DNA from: Muribaculaceae bacterium
GTDB taxonomy: Bacteria > Bacteroidota > Bacteroidia > Bacteroidales > Muribaculaceae
DNA: 64,000 nt
Direction of reading: 5' to 3'
Assembly (NCBI GenBank): GCA_017547845.1
Contig: JAFYNZ010000051.1
Coordinates: 1-64,000 of the forward strand
Position 1 is the stretch's first letter. The number at the start of each line of letters is the position of its first letter. The position numbers and the translations under genes are program-made. The notes beneath the pieces are model-generated. The model was not told where the DNA came from. It saw only the letters and a list, made by a program, of their open reading frames with translations, and made no database searches. Positions 1-8,800 of the stretch are shown here, in pieces.

Positions 1-1
1 A

Positions 2-97
2 ATACAAGAGTTATTTGAAAAGCGTGACGAATATGGCTCAGCCAGACAATCGTATTTTTTCTTATCCGTTGCCAATTCTCACGTGAGTTCTTCATAA
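2..97 (+). CDS. Possible C-terminal tail of a gene cut by the window edge
   Basis: An open frame enters from the left edge and ends at TAA (95-97), giving 31 residues that finish in a serine-rich tail (VSSS). Its composition (IQELFEKRDEYG at the left) looks protein-like, but it is too short to assign. It is followed at once by a 9-bp inverted repeat that could end transcription, which fits a gene end. It could still be a chance open frame. Confidence 0.35.
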   Translation: MQELFEKRDEYGSARQSYFFLSVANSHVSSS

Positions 98-98
98 T

Positions 99-129
99 AG
101 TTTGATAATCACAAATTCTATATCAAACT
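99..129. terminator. Inverted repeat, possible terminator
   Basis: Perfect 9-bp inverted repeat AGTTTGATA / TATCAAACT with a 13-nt loop, directly after the stop at 97. It is AT-rich and has no clear T-run on the plus strand, so termination is only suggested. Confidence 0.35.
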
Positions 130-183
130 TCATCAAATATAGTGATAAAAAACCATATTTGCAAGCCATTTAGGATAAAATCC

Positions 184-1650
184 TCACAGTCCACGCCAAC
201 GCAGCAAATAAGAATACTGGTAAAGCGCGGCCGCAATCTGCTGGAGGTGCTGACCTTGATACTCACCATCTGTCGCCACTCCGAGACCGGCAAGTTGCTC
301 CACCTCCTTGATGTCGACACCACGGAAACTAAACTGATAGTGTCGCTTCTTGACCGTCATTTCGACATAGATGGCCGGCAGGTCGTTGACAGCGATTGCG
401 ACATTCTGGTTGCGCTCCTTGGCCATGGCCGTGATACGCTCCATGATTTGCGTTTTGGCTTGATACATGCGAGCCATCTGATGATGGCCGAACGTTCGCT
501 TGCTCTTGCAGTGATTGATGTAGGCGTTGACCATATTGGCGGCACAAAGGAAATGAAACACATCGGAATGTGTCGACGGCGTATCGCCAAGCACATTGAG
601 GGCATCTTCGAGAAGCGTGCGAGGTATCTTGTTCCACCACGGAGTGACCTTTACGACCGACTCTTTCACATCTTTTTTCTTGCCCTTACGATGCTTCGGC
701 TTGGGGTGAGACTTTAACGACACTATAGCACCCTCGGGATCGGCTATCACTCGCTCCACACGCTCATTATCCCACTTAATGCGTTCATTGTAGAGCAGAC
801 TGATAAGACTGAAGACGCGACGCTCAAGTTCACGACGTTCTACAGAGTCACTTGTCAAGCCGATATAAAAATCCCTGATAGACAACACCTTAGTCGTATC
901 CGAAGAGTAGGTGAAATCATTGCCGTAATGCTGAAAATCCTGGTTAAAGAAATAGACAACACTGAGGTCGGGGCAGATACCATCGAAATTGCTCGCCATC
1001 TCGATAGCCTCACGCTTGCTAAAAGCATACATGACGATGCTTCGTCGATTGGCAGACGCCGCCATGACATGCACATCGCCATGCGAAGCAGTATCGACCA
1101 GTGTCAGCAACTGCAATTTGGGACAATGCTTCTCTATAATGCGCAGCAAGATATAGCGTGCCAGCAAGTTGTTGATATAAGCAGAGCGGTGGGCAAGCAG
1201 AGCCGAAGTGTCACCATTCTCAAACATATCAATTACCCTGTAGAAATAGTCCTCGTGATCCGAATAGATAGTCTTAATCTGCTCCTGATGCATCACGATT
1301 TTAAAACGATTGTAGCCCAAGAGAATGTCGTGCCAACGATTGCGCACAGCGATACACTCTATCGTTGCATTGTAGACATCATTGCCATAGCAGTGATAAT
1401 CATAGACAATTTCATAGCGATAGGTGTTGTCGTTGAGAGTCACAATGCCAAAGCGACTCTGAAAGTCATTGGTCATACCGATAAGAGCAAACAGTTCATA
1501 AGGAATCAGACTGCGTTCCAATTTCTCCATCATCGACTTCGACTTAGTATGCGTGCTAAGCCAGCGATTATAATCATAAATAGTGTGGTCCATACAATAA
1601 AACTTCATCGTTAAGTGAGCACCAATATGGATGATGCATCGGTTTGACAT
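184..1650 (-). CDS. Hypothetical protein, 488 aa, unrecognised family
   Basis: A long intact frame whose family I do not recognise. There is no signal peptide and no membrane segment, so it is probably cytoplasmic. The middle contains a strongly basic linker (KPKHRKGKKKDVKE, near residue 320) that separates a mixed alpha/beta N-terminal part from a helical C-terminal part with a HHQMARMYQAKTQIMERI-type helix. The frame opens at 1650, but an internal Met at 1608 (sequence MKFYCMDH) may be the true start, because the 1650 start codon lies inside a repeated element. A TAACTTTG element at 1768-1761 (minus strand) and two inverted repeats lie upstream. It is a single gene, divergent from tRNA-Leu. 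No function is proposed. Confidence 0.7.
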   Translation of the reverse strand: MSNRCIIHIGAHLTMKFYCMDHTIYDYNRWLSTHTKSKSMMEKLERSLIPYELFALIGMTNDFQSRFGIVTLNDNTYRYEIVYDYHCYGNDVYNATIECIAVRNRWHDILLGYNRFKIVMHQEQIKTIYSDHEDYFYRVIDMFENGDTSALLAHRSAYINNLLARYILLRIIEKHCPKLQLLTLVDTASHGDVHVMAASANRRSIVMYAFSKREAIEMASNFDGICPDLSVVYFFNQDFQHYGNDFTYSSDTTKVLSIRDFYIGLTSDSVERRELERRVFSLISLLYNERIKWDNERVERVIADPEGAIVSLKSHPKPKHRKGKKKDVKESVVKVTPWWNKIPRTLLEDALNVLGDTPSTHSDVFHFLCAANMVNAYINHCKSKRTFGHHQMARMYQAKTQIMERITAMAKERNQNVAIAVNDLPAIYVEMTVKKRHYQFSFRGVDIKEVEQLAGLGVATDGEYQGQHLQQIAAALYQYSYLLRWRGL

Positions 1651-1694
1651 CTATTAAAGAAACATCTATTAATTCCCGAATCATGTTAATAGAT
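1648..1694. repeat. Three copies of TTAATAGAT in the leader of the 488-aa gene
   Basis: CATCTATTAA occurs at 1648-1657 and 1663-1672, and its inverse TTAATAGAT at 1686-1694. The last two form a perfect 9-bp inverted repeat with a 13-nt loop. On the minus strand these lie in the 5' leader and overlap the furthest-upstream ATG, so they may be a regulatory hairpin or operator. Confidence 0.5.
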
Positions 1695-1760
1695 ATTTCC
1701 ATAGAGGAGAAGCACCCGAGCATTCCATATCTACACGGGCGACAGAACGATTTGGCGGCA

Positions 1761-1799
1761 CAAAGTTAGCAAGCGACTACGCAGTCTTTTTGCGTAGTC
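1761..1799 (-). promoter_or_regulatory. Promoter element and overlapping palindrome for the 488-aa gene
   Basis: On the minus strand TAACTTTG (1768-1761) matches the Bacteroidota -7 element. A -33 TTG at the right spacing is not present. A perfect 9-bp inverted repeat GACTACGCA / TGCGTAGTC (1775-1783, 1791-1799) occupies the spacer and the -33 position, where a repressor would bind. The region between here and the tRNA promoter (1800-1893) shows nothing else I can name. Confidence 0.45.
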
Positions 1800-1893
1800 A
1801 AAAAATTGTATGATTTTCTTGTAAAATTCAGTCGATTACAGGCAAAATCGGGACAAAAAAACGCAGAGGAGCAAAAAAATTGGTCGAAAAATT

Positions 1894-1923
1894 TTGTCGG
1901 TTGAAAAATTCGTCGTAACTTTG
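1894..1923 (+). promoter_or_regulatory. Promoter of tRNA-Leu
   Basis: TTG at 1894-1896, a 19-nt spacer, and TAACTTTG at 1916-1923. This is the standard Bacteroidota promoter arrangement and would place the transcript start a few bases before the tRNA. Confidence 0.8.
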
Positions 1924-1934
1924 CACTCGCAAAA

Positions 1935-2016
1935 GCCCAGATGGCGGAATCGGTAGACGCGCTGGTCTCAAACACCAGTGGGGCAACCCATCCCGGTTCG
2001 ATCCCGGGTCTGGGTA
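1935..2016 (+). tRNA. tRNA-Leu(CAA)
   Basis: The 7-bp acceptor stem is GCCCAGA / TCTGGGT with discriminator A. The anticodon loop CTCAAAC gives anticodon CAA. The long class II variable arm and the T-arm loop GTTCGAT are typical of leucine tRNA. CCA is not encoded. It stands alone between a Bacteroidota promoter and a strong intrinsic terminator. Confidence 0.95.
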
Positions 2017-2031
2017 CTCTTTAAAGGGTAC

Positions 2032-2067
2032 AAAGCACTGCAAATCAACGATTTGTGGTGCTTTTTT
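2032..2067 (+). terminator. Intrinsic terminator of tRNA-Leu
   Basis: A 12-bp stem with two G-T pairs (arms AGCACTGCAAAT and ATTTGTGGTGCT, 2034-2062) is followed by six T residues. It sits 16 nt after the tRNA. Confidence 0.9.
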
Positions 2068-2172
2068 GTTTTTCTGCCTCTACTCTCTATTGTTCCTTCG
2101 AATATCATCCAGCTACTGAGCCAACCTTGCTAACTTTTTCATCAACACCGACGAATTTTGCTTACTTTATCT

Positions 2173-2203
2173 TTGCTGATTCGCAAAATATTTCATAAAT
2201 TTG
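2173..2203 (+). promoter_or_regulatory. Promoter of the hsd operon
   Basis: TTG at 2173-2175, a 20-nt spacer, and TAAATTTG at 2196-2203. The ATG of hsdM follows 35 nt later. No other promoter of this type is visible inside the operon. Confidence 0.75.
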
Positions 2204-2237
2204 CATCAATTGCACACACTACTATCCTTTTAAACAC

Positions 2238-3731
2238 ATGATAACAGGCGAAATCAAGAGTCGCATCGACTCAATATGGGACACATTCTGGACCGGCGGA
2301 ATCACCAACTCCATCACTATCTTGGAGCAGATGACCTATCTATTTTTCATGAAGATGCTCGATGATGCACAAAAGACCAAGGAGGCCAACGCAAGCATCA
2401 TGGGCGTCACCGTCAAGGACCCTACATTCAAGGAGGGACTATGGCACAATCCCGACACTGACCAAGATGTGCCCTACGACTTACTTCGCTGGAGTGTGTT
2501 TCGCAACAAAGATGCCGAGGAGATGTATCGCATCATCAGTCGCGATGCATTCGCCTTCATCAAAAATCTTAGCGACGGCAAGGACTCATCTTATAGTCGA
2601 TTCATGGCCAACGCCTCATTCCTAATCCAAAATCCTCGCACGCTGACAAAGATAGTCGATGGCATCGACGGTCTTGACATGAACAATCGCGATGCGATGG
2701 GCGATGTCTATGAATATGTGCTCGGCAAAATGGCAGCTTCAGGCAACAACGGTCAATTCCGCACCCCTCGCCACATCATCAAGATGATGGTCGATCTTAT
2801 GCAACCCTCGCTTCAAGACACCATCTGCGACCCGGCAATGGGATCGGCAGGTTTCATCGTCGAGAGTGCCAAATATGTGCAAGAGCACTACAAGAGGGAG
2901 TTGCTCAAGACCGACGGCATGAAGCACTACAAAAGCGGACTGCTACACGGCTTCGACACCGACAGCACGATGCTTCGCATCGGCGCCATGAATCTCATGC
3001 TTCACGGCGTGGACAACCCCGACGTGGAGTATAAGGACAGTCTTTCGACCGACAACACCGACGAAAACAAATACACCCTCTGCCTCGCTAATCCACCGTT
3101 TGCAGGCAGTCTCGACTACGACGCAGTGAGCAAGTCGCTACTTGCTATCACCAAGACAAAGAAGACCGAACTGCTCTTTATGGCGCTCTTTGTCAGAATG
3201 CTTCAGCCGGGTGGTCGCTGTGCATCAATCGTGCCCGACGGCGTATTGTTTGGCACAAGCACAGGACACAAATCCATACGCAAAGAGATAGTCGATAATC
3301 ATCGACTGCAAGCTGTCATCTCCATGCCATCTGGCGTCTTCAAGCCCTACGCCGGAGTATCGACAGCAATCCTCATCTTCACCAAGACCAACGCCGGAGG
3401 TACCGACAAGGTATGGTTTTACGACATGAAAGCCGACGGCTTCTCGCTCGACGACAAACGCAGTCAGATAGCCGACAACGACATACCCGACATCATCGCT
3501 CGCTTCCACAACCTTGAAGCCGAAGAGAGTCGCACACGCAAAGAGCAATCATTTCTTGTGCCAGTCGAAGAGATACGCGAGAAAGGCTATGACCTTTCGA
3601 TCAATAAGTACAAGGAGATAGAGCGCGAGAAAGTGGAGTATGAAGCGCCCGAAGTGATAATGGAGCGTATCGCAGCCCTTGAGAAAGAAATCAGCGAGGC
3701 ACTCAACGAATTTCGCAACAAATTTATGTAG
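2238..3731 (+). CDS. hsdM: Type I restriction-modification DNA methyltransferase subunit M
   Basis: N6-adenine methyltransferase subunit of a type I R-M complex (M2S methylase, R2M2S endonuclease). The N-terminal helical HsdM_N domain covers about residues 1-150 and the Rossmann methylase domain follows. The AdoMet-binding motif I is DPAMGSAGF from residue 198 and the catalytic motif IV is NPPF at 285-288. The 497-aa length is normal. It is the first gene of the operon, 35 nt after its promoter, and its stop lies 5 nt before hsdS. All key motifs are intact, so the modification arm should be active if HsdS is. Confidence 0.95.
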   Translation: MITGEIKSRIDSIWDTFWTGGITNSITILEQMTYLFFMKMLDDAQKTKEANASIMGVTVKDPTFKEGLWHNPDTDQDVPYDLLRWSVFRNKDAEEMYRIISRDAFAFIKNLSDGKDSSYSRFMANASFLIQNPRTLTKIVDGIDGLDMNNRDAMGDVYEYVLGKMAASGNNGQFRTPRHIIKMMVDLMQPSLQDTICDPAMGSAGFIVESAKYVQEHYKRELLKTDGMKHYKSGLLHGFDTDSTMLRIGAMNLMLHGVDNPDVEYKDSLSTDNTDENKYTLCLANPPFAGSLDYDAVSKSLLAITKTKKTELLFMALFVRMLQPGGRCASIVPDGVLFGTSTGHKSIRKEIVDNHRLQAVISMPSGVFKPYAGVSTAILIFTKTNAGGTDKVWFYDMKADGFSLDDKRSQIADNDIPDIIARFHNLEAEESRTRKEQSFLVPVEEIREKGYDLSINKYKEIEREKVEYEAPEVIMERIAALEKEISEALNEFRNKFM

Positions 3732-3736
3732 TCGTC

Positions 3737-5047
3737 ATGGAAGCAAAAGACACTCAAGCGAAAGCGAGCAACGCTGCTGATAGAGGCAACAAGAGCGATC
3801 GAGTCGATAACATTGATAGGGTCAATAGAGTCTCTAAGGTCCTTAATGTCTCTAACGATAACCACGCCCAACACCCTAAACACGGCTGGGAAATAAAGAA
3901 ACTCGGCGAGGTTTGCACATTTCAAAGAGGTTTGACCTATTCAAAAGATGATGAGGTTGAGTACTCAAATAATTGTGTGCTTAGGTCTAATAATATTGAC
4001 CTTGATTCAATGTCAATCGTTCTCGATGAGTTGAAATATATAAATGAAGATTTTGTTGTAAGTGAAGATAAGAAAGTCAAACCCGATACGATTCTCATCT
4101 GTATGTCTAATGGCAGTAAACAGCATATTGGTAAGGTTGCATTTATTGACAAGGAATATGGATATGCTTTTGGCGGGTTTATGGGATTGATTAAACCTAA
4201 TGCGGAAGTATCACCGAAGTTCATATACTATTCGTGCATATCATCATCTTACAAACATTTTCTTGCAGGAATTGGTAATGGTGCGAATATTACGAATCTT
4301 AAGTTTTCAGATTTGCAGCAATATACATTACCTATTCCGCCGATGGAGGAGCAGGAGCGGATAGTTAGGGAGTTGGATTGTTTGAGTGGAGTGATTGAGA
4401 AGAAGCGAGAGCAGCTAAAGCAGCTCGACGCCTTGGCACAATCCATCTTCTACGACATGTTTGGTGACCCTATCTCCAACGAAAAAGGTTGGGAAGTAGA
4501 TAAATTAGGAAACTTAGGTGAAATAATTGCTGGATCAACTCCATCAACAACAGACGATTCTAATTGGGGTGGAAATATTAATTGGGTAACACCTGCCGAA
4601 CTCAATGAGCAGCTATATTATGGCGAAACAATTCGTAAAATCACAGAAAAAGCCGCTAAATCACTCACATTGATGCCTATCGGCACAGTATTACTTTCAT
4701 CTCGAGCACCTATTGGCAAATTAGCAATCACTACTACTCCAATGTGCTGTAATCAAGGATTCAAGAATATTATATGTAGCAATAGAATAAATAATGTATT
4801 TCTATATCATTATTTAAAATTGACTATAGATGATATTAAAGCTCTTGGAAGAGGGGCCACATTTAAAGAAGTATCAAAGAAGAATATTAGCGACTATAAA
4901 ATATATATCCCGCCTGTTTCGTTGCAGGAGGAGTTTGCAGAGAAGATTGAGGCGATAGAGAAGCAGAAGGAGTTGCTGAAAAGGTCGATTAAGGAGATCG
5001 AGACTTTGTTTGACGCTCGCATGGACTATTACTTCGGTGATACATAG
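3737..5047 (+). CDS. hsdS: Type I restriction-modification specificity subunit S
   Basis: DNA-recognition subunit with the usual two-fold layout. The first target recognition domain covers about residues 50-200. A conserved helical spacer follows (IPPMEEQERIVRELD ... KREQLKQLDALAQ). The second recognition domain covers about 250-395, and a second conserved helix starts IPPVSLQEEFAEKIE. The two recognition domains are clearly more AT-rich than the conserved helices and the flanking genes, as expected for exchanged cassettes. Residues about 20-41 are encoded by a degenerate 9-bp repeat and form a non-conserved N-terminal extension, so the functional core starts near residue 50 (GWEIKKLGEVC). 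The stop is followed at once by a second repeat island. There is no second hsdS copy or recombinase in the window. Confidence 0.93.
   Translation: MEAKDTQAKASNAADRGNKSDRVDNIDRVNRVSKVLNVSNDNHAQHPKHGWEIKKLGEVCTFQRGLTYSKDDEVEYSNNCVLRSNNIDLDSMSIVLDELKYINEDFVVSEDKKVKPDTILICMSNGSKQHIGKVAFIDKEYGYAFGGFMGLIKPNAEVSPKFIYYSCISSSYKHFLAGIGNGANITNLKFSDLQQYTLPIPPMEEQERIVRELDCLSGVIEKKREQLKQLDALAQSIFYDMFGDPISNEKGWEVDKLGNLGEIIAGSTPSTTDDSNWGGNINWVTPAELNEQLYYGETIRKITEKAAKSLTLMPIGTVLLSSRAPIGKLAITTTPMCCNQGFKNIICSNRINNVFLYHYLKLTIDDIKALGRGATFKEVSKKNISDYKIYIPPVSLQEEFAEKIEAIEKQKELLKRSIKEIETLFDARMDYYFGDT
3797..3859 (-). repeat. 9-bp tandem repeat island 1 (inverted orientation), inside the hsdS 5' end
   Basis: Seven 9-mers in register, for example AATAGAGTC, TCTAAGGTC and CTTAATGTC. 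The reverse complement reads GACATTAAG, GACCTTAGA, GACTCTATT, which is the family seen at 5049-5120 and 5755-5790 on the plus strand. It is translated in frame as part of the HsdS N-terminal extension. Confidence 0.75.
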
Positions 5048-5048
5048 C

Positions 5049-5136
5049 GACTTTAAGGTCATTAATGACCTTAATGACTCTAAAGACTCTAAGGACCCTA
5101 AGGACTCCAAAAACTCTAAAATTCTAAAATTCTAAA
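5049..5136 (+). repeat. 9-bp tandem repeat island 2, between hsdS and the four-helix gene
   Basis: Eight consecutive 9-mers of the form GACTCTAAG (5049-5120; variants GACTTTAAG, GTCATTAAT, GACCTTAAT, GACCCTAAG, GACTCCAAA) followed by two 8-mers ATTCTAAA. It starts 2 nt after the hsdS stop and is non-coding. It fills most of the 131-nt gap before the next gene. Confidence 0.85.
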
Positions 5137-5178
5137 ATAAAGCATTAACAATTCTAATCATCTAATTAATAATCGATT

Positions 5179-5793
5179 ATGAGCGAAGCATTAATCCCTA
5201 TCAGAGGCAATTACAAGAAGTTGCTGAGCTATCAGAAGGCTGATACAATCTTTCAGCTGACCTACTTCTTTTGCCACAACTTCTTGCATCGAGGCGACCG
5301 AACAGTCGATCAGATGGTGCAAGCTGCTCGCTCAGGCAAACAAAATATCGTTGAGGGTTGCATGGCTTCTGCTACCTCAACGAAGACGGAAATCAAATTG
5401 CTCAATGTCGCTAAGGCTAGTCTTCAAGAGCTTCTCGAGGACTATGAGGATTACCTTAAGACACGCGGACATCGTCAGTGGGAGGAAGACTCTGAAGAAC
5501 TGAGAGTCATGCGAGAATTAGGGCGTCAGCACAGCGAGGCAGACTATTTCATGAAGATAGCTCAGACACGCCCGGCAGAGACGATAGCCAACATGGCGAT
5601 AGTGCTTCTCAAGCAAGCTGACTATCTGCTCCACCGTCAGATACAGCGTCTGGCTGACGACTTCACCCGGCAAGGTGGATTCAGCGAGCGAATGACCAGA
5701 GCGAGGATTTCAAGCCGAGCCGGCACAGGCTCAGTCATCAATAATACCCCGAAGGACCTTAGTGACCTTAAAGACACTAAGGACTCTAAATAA
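5179..5793 (+). CDS. Four-helix-bundle protein in the hsd operon (23S rRNA IVS / 'four helix bundle suffix' type)
   Basis: 204 aa, predicted all-helical. Residues about 15-130 resemble the S23/IVS four-helix-bundle family (AARSGKQNIVEG signature near residue 52, then LNVAKASLQELLEDYEDYLK), extended by a C-terminal part of the 'suffix' type. Related bundles include Avd of diversity-generating retroelements, which binds nucleic acid. No reverse transcriptase is present here. The last residues (DLSDLKDTKDSK) are encoded by four copies of the 9-bp repeat, so the tail is probably an add-on. The gene lies between hsdS and hsdR on the same transcript, 11 nt before hsdR. Its role in the restriction system is unknown. 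The family call is fairly sure. Confidence 0.8.
   Translation: MSEALIPIRGNYKKLLSYQKADTIFQLTYFFCHNFLHRGDRTVDQMVQAARSGKQNIVEGCMASATSTKTEIKLLNVAKASLQELLEDYEDYLKTRGHRQWEEDSEELRVMRELGRQHSEADYFMKIAQTRPAETIANMAIVLLKQADYLLHRQIQRLADDFTRQGGFSERMTRARISSRAGTGSVINNTPKDLSDLKDTKDSK
5755..5790 (+). repeat. 9-bp tandem repeat island 3, at the four-helix gene / hsdR junction
   Basis: Four 9-mers GACCTTAGT, GACCTTAAA, GACACTAAG, GACTCTAAA run directly into the TAA stop (5791-5793) of the four-helix gene. They have the same orientation as island 2 and are translated as DL-S/K-type triplets. Confidence 0.8.
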
Positions 5794-5804
5794 AGCCCAA
5801 GATT

Positions 5805-8800
5805 ATGCGAAATTTCGACTATCTACAAGAATTAGAACTGCACGACCTACATCGATATTGTGCGGCAGCCGAGGAGAGCCAAGTGAGCAATCCCGACCAT
5901 TGTGCGCTCAATGCTCGTCGAGCATTGGAATGCATCGTGCGCTCGCTCTATGAGATGAAAAATATAGAGATTGGAGAGCGAACATCGCTCTTCGAAATGG
6001 TCGACGGCGAGCCGTTCAAGGAATTTATCGGCGACGACCGAGTGATGATGGCTGTACATTATGTCAGGAAGGCCGGCAATCGCAGCGCCCACATCGGCTC
6101 AGTGAGCAGAAGAGAGTCGTTCTTCTGTCTGCTCAACATCTACAATGTCGTGGCATCTATCCTGCTTAAACTCAGAGTCATATCTCAGATAAAGCCGTTT
6201 GATCGAGAGTTGATACCACAGACTCCGGAAGTGGCAGTCATAACCCCTATCGGCAACCGACCTATCGCACCGTCGACAAGAATCATCGAGGCATCGGACA
6301 AGCAGTCGATAGAGTCGGACACACCGGTCGAAGTCGCACCATGCGATATCTCAGAAGCCGAGACACGCCGAATGTATATCGACCTGATGCTTCGCGAAGC
6401 AGGCTGGGAGATACTGGAGAGCGAGGGGCTGATACAGCCGTCGAAGGCTTGCATCGAAGTAGAGTTAAGGGGTATGCCCAACACTCACGAAGTGGGATAT
6501 GCCGACTATGTGCTATACGGCAGCAATGGCCGACCACTGGCTGTGATAGAAGCCAAACGCACATCGGTCTCACCTACCGTCGGCAAGCATCAAGCCGAGC
6601 TATATGCCGACTGTTTGGAGGCAAAATATGGCGTACGACCAGTGGTCTACTACACCAACGGATTTCAGACCTACATCATCGACGGGCTCGGCTATCCACC
6701 ACGACGACTCTACAGTTTCCACACCGAAGACGACTTGGAGCGTATGATTCAGAAACGTGGCAGAAGAGACATCACCGACTTCACAGTCAATCCCGCTATC
6801 ACTGACCGCCACTATCAAAAGAGCGCCATCAAGGCTGTGTGCGAGCACTACAACGGCAAACACCGTAAGGGTCTACTCGTAATGGCGACAGGCACAGGCA
6901 AGACACGCGTTGCAATTTCGCTGGTCGATGTGCTCAAACGCAACGACTGGGTGAAAAACGTGCTCTTCCTCGCCGACAGAACATCGTTGGTGAAACAGGC
7001 TCACAAAAACTTTGTCAAACTGCTACCCAATGAGACCACCTGCGTGCTCAACGAGAACGGTGATCGCGACTTTAACGCGCGTCTCACATTCTCGACCTAT
7101 CAGACAATGATCAACTTTATCGACACCGACGAGAAGCAGTTCTCAGTCGGCAGATTTGACCTTATCATCATCGATGAAGCCCACCGCTCAATATTCGGCA
7201 AATATGGAGCAATCTTCAACTACTTTGACGCTATGCTCATCGGCCTCACAGCCACCCCACGCGACGAAGTCGCCAAGTCGACCTACGACATCTTCGAGAT
7301 GGAGCTCGGAGTGCCCAACTTCGCCTACGAGATGGATGAAGCAGTCAACGACGGATATCTCGTGGACTATGCCGGGTTGAAACGTGGTTCAGCAATTCTC
7401 AAAGAGGGCATCAAGTACAACAACCTCTCTGATGAAGAGAAGATGCAGATGGAGAAGATATGGGAGTATGAACAGACACGCAAAGCACTGGAAGAATCGC
7501 CGCTGATGGCCGCCGAAGAAGCGGCAGGCTATGGCGAGGAGAAATATGTGCGCGACATCAACAATACCGAACTCTTCAGCTACATTCACAACATCGACAC
7601 AGTCGATAAGGTGCTGCAAGACTTGATGGAAAACGGACTGAAAGTGCAGAGTGGCGAGCGCATCGGCAAGACTATCATCTTCGCTTATCGTCACACTCAT
7701 GCAGAACTCATCGTCGAACGATTCCACAAACTATATCCCGAATATGGCTCCGACTTCTGCGTGCTGATTGATAATCAAGTGACATATGCTCAGGACCTCA
7801 TCGACAAGTTTGAGAAGCGCGACTGCGATCCACAGATAGCAGTATCGGTCGATATGCTTGACACAGGTATCGACGTACCTGATGTGCTCAACTTAGTCTT
7901 CTTCAAGCCGGTGAAATCCAAAATCAAGTTTATGCAGATGATAGGGCGCGGCACTCGTCTGTCGCAAGGAGTGTTTGGAGATGAGGACAAGAAGGAATTC
8001 TACATCTTCGACTGGTGTTGCAACTTCGACTACTTTGAGCAAAATCCGAAAGGCACAACCACTATCGTCACTCAATCACTGACAGAGCGACTCTTCTGCC
8101 TGCGTGCCGACATCGCATTCCACCTCCAACATCAGACATACCAAGAAGACGACTTCGCCAAGAGTCTTCACGACGACATAAAGAAGCAGATGAAGCGTCA
8201 GGTGGCTATGCTATCAGACAACCATATCTCTGTACGCACACGTTGGGAGGAGGTCAGTCGTTTCAAGGAGGACTCGGCATGGGTGTATCTATCAGAATTG
8301 GACACTATTGCTCTCAAAGATGATATCGCACCGCTTCTTGCCAAGAACACACTTGATGAGAATGCCAAGAAGTTTGACCTGCTTATGCTGGCTATCGAGC
8401 TATCGTTGCTCGACAATCAGGTATCGGCCGACAAGGCAATAAAAAATGTGCAATTTATCGCTGATAAACTTCAAAAGAAGGCATCTATCCCTCAGATTCA
8501 AACCAAGATGCAGACCATCAAGGAGGCAAGCGAACCTACTTATTGGAGCAATATGACACTGTCGTGGCTTGAAAAGGTACGCAACGACCTTCGCGACTTG
8601 ACAAAATTCTTGATTGGCGGACCGAAGAAATGGTTTACGGTTGATATTGAGGACTTGATTTCATTCGACGGAGAAAGCAGCGGCATCTCCACCAGAATGT
8701 CGTACAAGCAACGCATCATGGACTTCCTTGCCCAAAACAGAGACCTTCCTGTGCTTCGCAAAATTTACGAGATGGAGCAGCTGACTATGGCTGATATCCG

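Noticed and set aside
928..1614. 228-aa plus-strand frame
   Set aside because: Antisense to the 488-aa gene, which has the promoter element and better composition. The choice between strands is less certain than elsewhere because neither protein is a known family.
1991..2016. Attachment site at the tRNA-Leu 3' end
   Set aside because: I found no second copy of the tRNA 3' segment in the window and no integrase.
3737..5047. Classic invertible hsdS locus
   Set aside because: No second hsdS, no partial copy and no recombinase gene were found. Only the 9-bp islands remain as a weak argument, kept as a finding.
5179..5793. Diversity-generating retroelement accessory gene (Avd)
   Set aside because: The four-helix fold is similar, but there is no reverse transcriptase, template repeat or variable repeat in the window.
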